Under the pieces are notes generated by a model, which saw only the letters and a program-made list of their open reading frames with translations, was not told where the DNA came from and made no database searches. This document shows positions 1 through 5,479 of a stretch of DNA of 11,411 nt, in pieces. Origin of the DNA: an uncultured Eubacterium sp. (GTDB lineage: Bacteria > Bacillota > Clostridia > Peptostreptococcales > Anaerovoracaceae). A program made the translations under genes and the position numbers. The stretch spans positions 1-11,411 of the forward strand of contig CANBFZ010000025.1 in the NCBI GenBank assembly GCA_947367725.1. Direction: 5' to 3'. Positions within the stretch are counted from its first letter, which is position 1. Each line of letters starts with the position of its first letter.

Positions 1-317
1 TGATTGGAATTAACTCTGTAAAATACAATGATACCAGTGTGGAAGGCATGGGATTTGCAATTCCCATTTCTGCAGCGGAGCCGATTATCAATGACCTGAT
101 TACAAGAGAAGTGGTAGACGAATCAAATTCTTCATATCTGGGCGTATCCGGACAGGATGTGACAGACGATTTATCAGAGAGTTTTGGAATCCCGGAAGGG
201 CTGTACATTACTATGGTACAGGAAAACAGCGCTGCTGAAAGAGCAGGAATCAGGAAAGGAGACGTTATTACAGAATTTGACGGAAGAAAAGCAAAATCTG
301 CCAACCCTGTCCGTTGA
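1..317 (+). pseudogene. htrA: HtrA/DegP-type serine protease, C-terminal fragment with truncated PDZ domain
   Basis: The reading frame is open from base 3 and enters from outside the window, so the 5' part is missing here. It encodes about 104 residues. First comes the end of a trypsin-like protease domain, recognisable by GMGFAIPISAAEPIINDLI, the usual link between the S1C protease core and the PDZ domain. A PDZ domain follows, with YLGVSG, GLYITMV, AAERAGIRKGDVITEFDGRK. HtrA proteins are membrane-anchored or secreted proteases that degrade misfolded envelope proteins. The PDZ domain stops at TGA 315-317, immediately after the strand that normally precedes its last helix and strand, so roughly 25-35 residues expected in the family are absent. 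None of the three forward frames after 300 restores a PDZ end. I therefore infer a deletion or rearrangement rather than a single-base frameshift. Family assignment is confident; whether the shortened protein still works is unknown. Confidence 0.8.
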
Positions 318-1326
318 CAATTATGCGGCAAAGACGAGGGAGCCGAAGCAGAAACTGGGCAATCCTTCCGCACAAAAGGACGGCAATCCATGGGAAGAAG
401 ACGGTTCTGTAGAAACACTGCCAGTATATGAAAATATCGCTTATGCAGGTGAAGCAGATCAAAAAGCAGTGCCTGCGGAAGATGGAATGCTGGATCAAAA
501 GCTGCGAGCCGCGGCAAACGTATTGGATTTGACCATCCACGAAATTCGTTATGATCGGGAAATTGCGCCAAAAGCGGACCAACAGGAAGACGAAACTGAT
601 GTTGTCGCTGAAGACACAGAGGATAAGGAAAGCGGCGCGATGCAGCATGCGTATAAAGCCACTGCTTATACGCAGGACGGTACGATTACCGTGACATATA
701 ATAACTTTACGAAGATTACATTTGATACACCGAAAGTACTGCCAGAGACATATTGCACCGCTGCGTCTGAAATGGATAGCGAAACCGCAGAACAGCTTAC
801 GGGATATCTTTTGGAACAGTATGGCGTACTGATGGGATTTTCCAATCCTAAGACCAGTATTCGCATGTTTTATGATAAGAACGGGGAAACGCGCTGGATT
901 CTGGCGGGGTATGATGCGGGCGAGAATTTGCAGGAGCAGATTGTAAGTTATAATCTAAAGCGAATGCGTTTTACTGTCAACGAGATGGGACAGCTGACCG
1001 GGATTATGATGATGGATAACCTGGCGTCAGGCAGAAAAATTGAAGAATATCCTATTATTACCGCATCAGAAGCGAAGGGATTGCTGGAAAAAGGAGAATA
1101 CATTGCGGGCAGCAGCAAGCTGCCATCCCTTGATCAAGTTGAGCGGTGCACGCTGGTCTATCTGACAGGACCACAGTGCAATATTTTTATGCCTTACTAC
1201 GCCTTCGATGTGCGAACCGATGAAGCAGACGGCGCACTGATGCATTACAGCACCTATTATGTGCCGGCAGTACAGGAAGCGTATCTGAGTAAAATGCCTG
1301 CATCTTCTAGGGAAATTGCAGAATAA
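312..1326 (+). pseudogene. Headless secreted/lipoprotein-like conserved protein fused behind htrA
   Basis: The frame is open from 184 to the TAA at 1326, but the codons before about 310 only shadow the htrA PDZ sequence in another frame. Protein-like sequence starts near LSVDNYAAKTREP. The remaining ~335 residues include an acidic linker (QQEDETDVVAEDTEDKE), a beta-rich part (YKATAYTQDGTITVTYNNF) and a C-terminal part with PIITASEAKGLLEKGEYI, IFMPYYAFDV and HYSTYYVPAV. I remember this C-terminal pattern from uncharacterised secreted or lipoprotein-like proteins of Clostridia, with some resemblance to YycI-type domains; that is memory, not a search. No signal peptide, lipobox or credible start exists: the first downstream ATG (487) has no good ribosome binding site and lies well inside the protein. 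The likely explanation is a deletion joining htrA to the body of this gene. It could instead be a translationally coupled product of unknown use. It ends in the terminator at 1342-1373. Confidence 0.6.
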
Positions 1327-1341
1327 AGGAACAGAACAAGA

Positions 1342-1373
1342 CGCCCCGGCATAGGATATTCCGGGGTGTTTTT
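1342..1373 (+). terminator. Rho-independent terminator abutting the lysozyme start codon
   Basis: The arms CGCCCCGG (1342-1349) and CCGGGGTG (1361-1368) form an 8-bp, mostly G+C stem with one G-U pair and an 11-nt loop, followed by TTTTT (1369-1373). It lies 16 nt behind the stop at 1326 and would end that transcript. The next base is the A of the lysozyme ATG. The 3' arm GGGGTG can also serve as a Shine-Dalgarno sequence 5 nt from that ATG, so the same bases may both stop transcription and gate translation. Confidence 0.75.
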
Positions 1374-2216
1374 ATGGCAAGAAAAAAAGGAATTGACGTC
1401 AGCTACTGGAATGGAATGCTGACGGAAGAGCATTACAAAAGAATGAAACGAGACGGTGTGCGGTTTGTCATTGCAAGAGCCGGCGGATACCGGGGAAAGA
1501 TGGAAGACAGCACGTTTTCTCATAATTATAAAATGGCACAAGCTGCTGGTTTAGGATTTGGTGCTTACTATTACTCTACTGCTATGACGGTAAGACAGGC
1601 ACGGGCAGAAGCACGTCATGCCGTGGCTTTATGCAAGGGTAAAAACTTTGACTATCCGATTTGGATGGACGTAGAAGATGCCATGACCCAGGGCAGACTT
1701 TCTAAATCTGCATTGACTAGAGTGATTAAGGCCTTTATCAAAGAGGTAAGAAAGCAGGGGCGTAGAGCCGGCGTATATGCATCTTATTCGTGGCTGACTA
1801 ATAAAATAGGCAACCTGCAGGGCATCGATGTATGGGTGGCACAATATAACGATACCAATGACTATGCAGGAAAAACCGCAATGTGGCAATTCACTTCGTC
1901 GGGACGGTTTAAGAATGTGCCGGGACGGTTTGATGTGAACTGGTGCTATAAAACCTATGGTAAAGTGGAAAAGCATGTCTATGAAGGGCCATTGTCTCTA
2001 CCGAAACGAGGATATTTTGTACCTGGTGACCGCGGCAAGAAAGTGCGGGAACTGCAGCGCTTCTTTAACTGGTATGGGGACTCTCTGACGGTGGACGGTA
2101 TTTATGGTCCTTTGACGACAGATGCCGTTAAGCGCTTTCAGCGCCGGTATCGCTTGACAGTCGATGGATTGTTCGGGAAACAGACCCTAGAGAAAGCAAA
2201 GCGAATCAAACGATAA
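1374..2216 (+). CDS. GH25 lysozyme with C-terminal peptidoglycan-binding domain, no signal peptide
   Basis: This 280-residue protein is an N-acetylmuramidase of glycoside hydrolase family 25, cleaving the MurNAc-GlcNAc bond of peptidoglycan. GIDVSYWNG at 6-14 supplies the first conserved Asp (D8). PIWMDVED carries the acidic pair D99 and E101, the catalytic region of the family. WQF (171) and FDVNW (187-190) are the usual end of the barrel. Residues about 215-276 form a PG_binding_1 domain (DRGKKVRELQRF, VDGIYGPLTTDAVKRFQ, VDGLFGKQTLEKA). The ATG at 1374 is the only start that keeps the first catalytic motif. Its ribosome binding site is GGGGTG inside the preceding terminator stem. The catalytic domain begins at residue 6, so there is no room for a signal peptide. 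Such architecture is typical of phage endolysins or of enzymes released by another route. No holin or other phage gene is visible. The protein is strongly basic, especially at the C-terminus. Confidence 0.92.
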   Translation: MARKKGIDVSYWNGMLTEEHYKRMKRDGVRFVIARAGGYRGKMEDSTFSHNYKMAQAAGLGFGAYYYSTAMTVRQARAEARHAVALCKGKNFDYPIWMDVEDAMTQGRLSKSALTRVIKAFIKEVRKQGRRAGVYASYSWLTNKIGNLQGIDVWVAQYNDTNDYAGKTAMWQFTSSGRFKNVPGRFDVNWCYKTYGKVEKHVYEGPLSLPKRGYFVPGDRGKKVRELQRFFNWYGDSLTVDGIYGPLTTDAVKRFQRRYRLTVDGLFGKQTLEKAKRIKR

Positions 2217-2224
2217 ATAAATGC

Positions 2225-2270
2225 AGAGAAGCAGCCTGTTTGGATCAAGATCCATGCCAGCTGCTTTTCT
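2225..2270 (+). terminator. Terminator-like two-part hairpin after the lysozyme gene
   Basis: Nine bases after the lysozyme stop, the segment 2225-2235 (AGAGAAGCAGC) pairs with 2260-2270 (GCTGCTTTTCT), allowing one G-U pair. Inside it a second helix, TGGAT (2241-2245) with ATCCA (2250-2254), closes a 4-nt loop. The T-rich part (CTTTTCT) belongs to the 3' arm and no long U-tract follows, so termination may be incomplete. Confidence 0.55.
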
Positions 2271-2293
2271 ATTTGCACGTGATTAAAAATGCT

Positions 2294-2337
2294 TATCAAA
2301 GCACGCTAGCAGTAGGGGTTCGACTCCCCTTTTGATA
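2294..2337 (+). other. tRNA-like minihelix: acceptor stem plus T-arm only
   Basis: TATCAAA (2294-2300) pairs perfectly with TTTGATA (2331-2337) as a 7-bp acceptor-like stem. Directly inside lies a canonical T-arm, AGGGG-TTCGACT-CCCCT (2314-2330), base-for-base identical to the T-arm of the tRNA-Glu gene 60 bp away on the other strand. Only 13 nt (2301-2313, containing the palindrome GCTAGC) replace the D-arm, anticodon arm and variable region. The sequence after the stem is T-AGC-A rather than N-CCA, and GCT (2291-2293) can extend the helix with AGC (2339-2341) around a bulged T. It is either the scar of a tRNA gene that lost its middle or a small tRNA-mimic RNA. No convincing promoter is seen just upstream, but read-through from the lysozyme gene is possible. 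Confidence 0.6.
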
Positions 2338-2346
2338 TAGCAAAGT

Positions 2347-2384
2347 AATAAAAAACAGACACCGAATGATGTCTGTTTTTTATT
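2347..2384 (-). terminator. Bidirectional rho-independent terminator downstream of tRNA-Glu
   Basis: A-tract plus ACAGACA (2350-2361) pairs with TGTCTGT plus T-tract (2370-2381) as a perfect 12-bp stem with an 8-nt loop. A run of six A on one side and six T on the other make it work in either direction. On the minus strand it begins three bases after the CCA end of tRNA-Glu, so it is that gene's terminator. On the plus strand it would end any transcript through the tRNA-like minihelix. Confidence 0.85.
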
Positions 2385-2386
2385 CT

Positions 2387-2461
2387 TGGTACTGCCAAGG
2401 GGAGTCGAACCCCTGATTCAGCCGTGAGAGGGCTACGTCTTGACCACTTGACCATGGCAGC
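2387..2461 (-). tRNA. tRNA-Glu, anticodon CUC, CCA encoded
   Basis: Read on the minus strand, the 75-nt sequence folds as a full cloverleaf. The acceptor stem is GCTGCCA/TGGCAGT, with a G1-U72 wobble as first pair. The D-arm has a 3-bp stem GTC/GAC. The anticodon stem is TAGCC/GGCTG with loop CTCTCAC, giving anticodon CTC (reads GAG, glutamate). The variable region is 4 nt, the T-arm is AGGGG-TTCGACT-CCCCT, discriminator A73, and CCA is encoded (2387-2389 on plus). GAG-specific tRNA-Glu is usually an accessory isoacceptor, since the UUC form reads both glutamate codons. Its promoter is at 2502-2530 and a terminator follows directly. Confidence 0.95.
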
Positions 2462-2501
2462 CTATAAAATTTATGAATGAGGTTGAAATCTCACAACATT
2501 T

Positions 2502-2530
2502 ATTATATACTTAAAAGTACTTATTGTCTA
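2502..2530 (-). promoter_or_regulatory. Sigma-A promoter of the tRNA-Glu gene
   Basis: On the minus strand TAGACA (2525-2530, -35) and a perfect TATAAT (2502-2507, -10) are separated by 17 nt. Transcription would start near 2495 and give a leader of about 34 nt ahead of the mature tRNA 5' end at 2461, to be removed by RNase P. Confidence 0.8.
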
Positions 2531-2553
2531 GTGGAAATTTTGATTTTTATGAT
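2524..2553 (+). promoter_or_regulatory. thrC: Candidate sigma-A promoter of thrC
   Basis: TTGTCT (2524-2529) and TATGAT (2548-2553) with an 18-nt spacer are the best plus-strand promoter match ahead of thrC, with a start near 2560 and a leader of about 50 nt. No T-box, leader peptide or attenuator fits in this leader. The -35 hexamer overlaps, on the opposite strand, the -35 of the tRNA-Glu promoter. The match is moderate, so the call is tentative. Confidence 0.45.
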
Positions 2554-2610
2554 TTAAATGGCAGGCAGTTCACGCCTTGCGTTTCAGATAAAAGATAAAG
2601 GAGAACCAAA

Positions 2611-4113
2611 ATGAGAAAATTCAAAAGCACAAGAGGAAGCAAACAGGAACTGACCGGCGCACAGGCGATTATTCAGGGACTTTCTGAGGATAAAGGTCTT
2701 TACGTGCCGGTAGAGATTCCGGTGCTTCCGTTTCAAATAGAAGATATGGTAGGTAAGACCTATCAGGAAGTTGCCTTTGCCATTATCGGTGCGTTCTTTG
2801 ACGATTACACAGAAGAAGAGCTGCAGTACTGCATTGACGGTGCATACGATGCGAAATTTGAAGCGGCAGATATTGCGCCGATTGTGGAAGCAGGTGACGC
2901 GTATTTCCTGGAATTGTATCACGGAAAAACTGCGGCATTTAAAGATATGGCGCTTTCCATTCTACCTTATCTTTTGACAACTGCCATAAAGAAAGAGCAT
3001 GAGGATAAAAAGATTTGCATCTTGACTGCAACATCTGGTGATACAGGAAAGGCGGCGCTGGAAGGCTTTGCGGATGTGCCGGGTACAGAAATTATTGTCT
3101 TTTTCCCAAATCAGGGCGTCAGCCAGGTGCAGGAGCGACAGATGGTTACCCAGGAAGGTGCAAATACCCATGTCTTTGCCATTAACGGCAATTTTGACGA
3201 CGCGCAGACGGGGGTAAAAAAGATTTTTAACGATAACGCTTTTGCAGAAAAATTGGCTGCAGCTGGCTGCAAACTGTCTTCTGCCAATTCCATCAATATC
3301 GGACGTCTGGTGCCGCAGGTGGCTTATTATGTTTACAGTTATCTGAAATTGGTAGAACGAGGCGTGCTGAAAAACGGCGAGAAGATGAACATCGTTGTGC
3401 CGACAGGAAACTTCGGCAATATTCTGGCAGGCTACTATGCGAAGCAGATGGGCATTCCGGTAGGAAAATTTATCTGCGCTTCCAATGAAAATAAAGTATT
3501 GACGGATTTTATCAATACTGGCGTGTACGATACCAAGAGAGATTTTTATCTGACCAATTCACCGTCCATGGACATTCTGATTTCTAGCAATCTGGAAAGA
3601 CTGCTGTATCACTTGTCTGGCGGCAACGGCGAAGAAATTAAAGAACTGATGCGAAAGCTGGATACGGAGAAATCCTATACCGTCAGCGATCGGATTAAGG
3701 CAGGGCTGGCGGAGTTTTACGGCGGCTTTGCAGATGTGGCGCAGACCAACGAAACCATCGGCAAGATGTACTGCGAACACGGCTATCTGATGGATACGCA
3801 CACGGCAGTCGCTTATAAAGTTTACGAGGATTACAGAAAAGCGACGGGCGATACTGCGCCGACTGTAATTGCATCTACTGCAAGCGCCTACAAATTTGCT
3901 GAAAGCGTGGCAAAATCTATTGGACTTGGCGAGGAAGAAGACGGTTTCCGCTATGTGGAGGCACTAGCTGAAAAAACCGGTGTCCGCGTGCCGAAGGGAT
4001 TAAAAGACCTGGAGAAAAAAGAAATTCGCCATACCGGCGTGATTGAGGTGAATGAGATGATGGATGTAGTAGAAGCTTCTGTTCAATCACATAACACGAG
4101 AAAAAAGAATTGA
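2611..4113 (+). CDS. thrC: Threonine synthase
   Basis: The 500-residue protein is a PLP enzyme that converts O-phosphohomoserine to L-threonine and phosphate, the last step of threonine synthesis, in the cytoplasm. The N-terminus (TRGS near residue 7, then LSEDKGLYVP) is typical of the long ThrC class found in bacteria and yeast. ELYHGKTAAFKDMA (101-114) contains the PLP-binding lysine, K111. TSGDTGKAAL (141-150) and PTGNFGNILAGYYAK (264-278) contact the cofactor phosphate and substrate. The length fits this class. An AAAGGAG ribosome binding site (2597-2603) lies 7 nt before the ATG. The gene is bounded by its own candidate promoter and by the perfect terminator at 4227, so it appears monocistronic. 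No neighbouring threonine-pathway genes (hom, thrB, lysC) are present. Nothing looks broken. Confidence 0.96.
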   Translation: MRKFKSTRGSKQELTGAQAIIQGLSEDKGLYVPVEIPVLPFQIEDMVGKTYQEVAFAIIGAFFDDYTEEELQYCIDGAYDAKFEAADIAPIVEAGDAYFLELYHGKTAAFKDMALSILPYLLTTAIKKEHEDKKICILTATSGDTGKAALEGFADVPGTEIIVFFPNQGVSQVQERQMVTQEGANTHVFAINGNFDDAQTGVKKIFNDNAFAEKLAAAGCKLSSANSINIGRLVPQVAYYVYSYLKLVERGVLKNGEKMNIVVPTGNFGNILAGYYAKQMGIPVGKFICASNENKVLTDFINTGVYDTKRDFYLTNSPSMDILISSNLERLLYHLSGGNGEEIKELMRKLDTEKSYTVSDRIKAGLAEFYGGFADVAQTNETIGKMYCEHGYLMDTHTAVAYKVYEDYRKATGDTAPTVIASTASAYKFAESVAKSIGLGEEEDGFRYVEALAEKTGVRVPKGLKDLEKKEIRHTGVIEVNEMMDVVEASVQSHNTRKKN

Positions 4114-4149
4114 CACTGTTAAATTTATTTTATACAAGAAGAAGCAGGG

Positions 4150-4187
4150 TGTTTTCATAGACGAGGATTTAGAAACAGCATAATGCT
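4150..4187 (+). promoter_or_regulatory. Candidate upstream activator site for the sigma-54 promoter
   Basis: Between the thrC stop and its terminator lie two dyads: TGTTTTC (4150-4156) with GAAACA (4172-4177), and the adjoining palindrome AGCAT-A-ATGCT (4177-4187). They sit about 80-120 bp upstream of the -24/-12 element, the usual distance for binding sites of sigma-54 enhancer-binding proteins. The assignment rests only on position and symmetry. Confidence 0.3.
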
Positions 4188-4226
4188 AGATGAAAAATAA
4201 GGAATTTCAATGGATTCATCCAGTAG

Positions 4227-4264
4227 AAAGCAGGAGAAGGAAGAAACCGTTCTCCTGCTTTTTC
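4227..4264 (+). terminator. Rho-independent terminator of thrC
   Basis: AAAGCAGGAGAA (4227-4238) pairs without mismatch with TTCTCCTGCTTT (4250-4261): a 12-bp stem, an 11-nt loop, and a T-run to 4263. It separates thrC from the next operon and ends only two bases before the sigma-54 promoter. Confidence 0.92.
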
Positions 4265-4265
4265 G

Positions 4266-4282
4266 TTGGCACGAGTTTTGCT
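4266..4282 (+). promoter_or_regulatory. Sigma-54 (RpoN) -24/-12 promoter of the amino-acid operon
   Basis: TTGGCACGAGTTTTGCT agrees at every defined position with the sigma-54 consensus YTGGCACGRNNNTTGCW. The GG (4268-4269) and GC (4280-4281) dinucleotides have the required 10-bp gap between them. Transcription would start near 4292, about 50 nt before the ald-like start codon. No sigma-A -10/-35 pair of comparable quality is seen between the thrC terminator and the gene. Sigma-54 promoters need an ATP-dependent enhancer-binding protein, so the operon is probably inducible. The activator gene is not in the window. Confidence 0.85.
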
Positions 4283-4342
4283 TCACTAAAAAATAAGGTG
4301 CTTTATAGCAGACCCATTAGAAAAAAGAAAGGAAGAAGCAAA

Positions 4343-5461
4343 ATGATAATCAGTGTCATAAAAGAAATCAAGCCTTATGAAAACAGAGTGGCAGCCACAC
4401 CGACTACAGCAGGCGAACTGGTGAGACGGGGACATACCGTCTTGGTAGAACGAGGCGCCGGTCTGGGCAGCTACTTTCCAGATGCCGCATATGAAGCAGT
4501 GGGCGCAGAGATTGTAGAGAAAGAAGAAGCCTGGCAGAGGGGAGAACTGATTTATAAAGTAAAGGAAATTTTTCCGGAGGAATATCAGTACATCAACGAG
4601 CAGAAGATTATCTTCACGTATATTCATTCCAATGCCCATCTGGATCAGACGGAATATTTGTTGTCGTGCGGCTGCACCAGTATTGCTTACGAAGATGTGA
4701 TCGCACAGGACGGCACTTTTCCGCTGCTGGCGCCGATGAGTGAACTTGCAGGGAAAGGTGGATTTTTGGCTGCGCTGCACTTCAGTCAGAGTGTGCATGG
4801 TGGACAGGGCGTTCTCCTGAACAATGTGTGTGGGGTAGAAAGTCCAGTGGTTACCATTATTGGTGCGGGCGTCAGCGGGATGGGCGCTGCAGAATTGGCA
4901 GGAAACCTGGGAAATCGGGTGCAGATTTTGGAAGTCAATACGAAAGCGATGGAGGCAGCGGCAAAGTGTTTGCCATATAATGTAGAACTGCTTTATTCCA
5001 ATCGAGCGAACCTAGAAAAGTGCCTGAAAAATTCAGATGTCATCATCAACTGCATTCTGTGGGACAAAACCAGAAAGGATCATCTGATTTATCGGGAGGA
5101 TTTAAAGCTGATGAAACCGGGCGCTTTGATCGTGGACGTAGCGTGTGATGATCACGGTGCAATTGAGACTTGCAGAAGCACCAGTCATGCAGAGCCGGTA
5201 TATACAGAGGAAGGCATTTTGCACTATGCAGTGGACAATATTCCGTCTGCGTTTGCGAAAACGGCGTCGGAGACCTTAGCCAATGCAACGATTCCTTATG
5301 CGGTTGAAATTGCCGGAAAAGGAGTGAAACAGGCGCTGAAGGATAACGCTGGTCTGCGCAGAGGTCTGACTACGTATCAGGGAAAGTTGACGCTAAAAGA
5401 AACTGCTGATAAATACGATATCCCGTTTACTGATCCGAATCAGCTTGTGGAAACGTTTTAA
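4343..5461 (+). CDS. ald: Alanine dehydrogenase-like amino acid dehydrogenase
   Basis: The 372-residue length matches alanine dehydrogenase, which interconverts L-alanine with pyruvate and ammonia using NAD. The N-terminus (MIISVIKEIKPYENRVAATP) has the family's substrate arginine, R15. KVKE holds the expected lysine (K74), and FTYIHSNAH the catalytic histidine (H95). The Rossmann motif GAGVSGMGAAE (174-184) is followed by E197 at the end of the second strand. DVACDD supplies the conserved aspartate (D269). An in-frame ATG at 4190 would add 51 basic residues, but it lies upstream of the thrC terminator and the promoter; the ATG at 4343 follows AAAGGAA at a good distance and matches the family start. 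Several usually constant stretches differ: GKGGFLAALHF instead of a GRMAVQ-type helix, and IPSAFAKTAS instead of IPGAVPRTST. The substrate may therefore not be alanine. First gene of the operon, 18 nt before the next. Confidence 0.85.
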   Translation: MIISVIKEIKPYENRVAATPTTAGELVRRGHTVLVERGAGLGSYFPDAAYEAVGAEIVEKEEAWQRGELIYKVKEIFPEEYQYINEQKIIFTYIHSNAHLDQTEYLLSCGCTSIAYEDVIAQDGTFPLLAPMSELAGKGGFLAALHFSQSVHGGQGVLLNNVCGVESPVVTIIGAGVSGMGAAELAGNLGNRVQILEVNTKAMEAAAKCLPYNVELLYSNRANLEKCLKNSDVIINCILWDKTRKDHLIYREDLKLMKPGALIVDVACDDHGAIETCRSTSHAEPVYTEEGILHYAVDNIPSAFAKTASETLANATIPYAVEIAGKGVKQALKDNAGLRRGLTTYQGKLTLKETADKYDIPFTDPNQLVETF

Positions 5462-5479
5462 TCTCAGGAGGAAATAGGT

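Noticed and set aside
184..317. The 5' part of the long open frame that begins at 184
   Set aside because: Its codons overlap a well-supported HtrA PDZ sequence in another frame and encode no recognisable domain, so the frame before about 310 is incidental.
314..342. TTGACA at 314 as a promoter for the secreted-protein remnant
   Set aside because: No acceptable -10 hexamer at 16-19 nt spacing.
2294..2389. tRNA fragment as an att-site duplicate of a mobile element
   Set aside because: Integration leaves the tRNA 3' part as a direct repeat; here it is inverted, its acceptor stem differs, and no integrase is present.
4190..4342. N-terminal 51-residue extension of the alanine dehydrogenase-like protein
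   Set aside because: It would start upstream of the thrC terminator and the sigma-54 promoter and adds a basic tail unknown in the family; the ATG at 4343 has a ribosome binding site and matches the family start.
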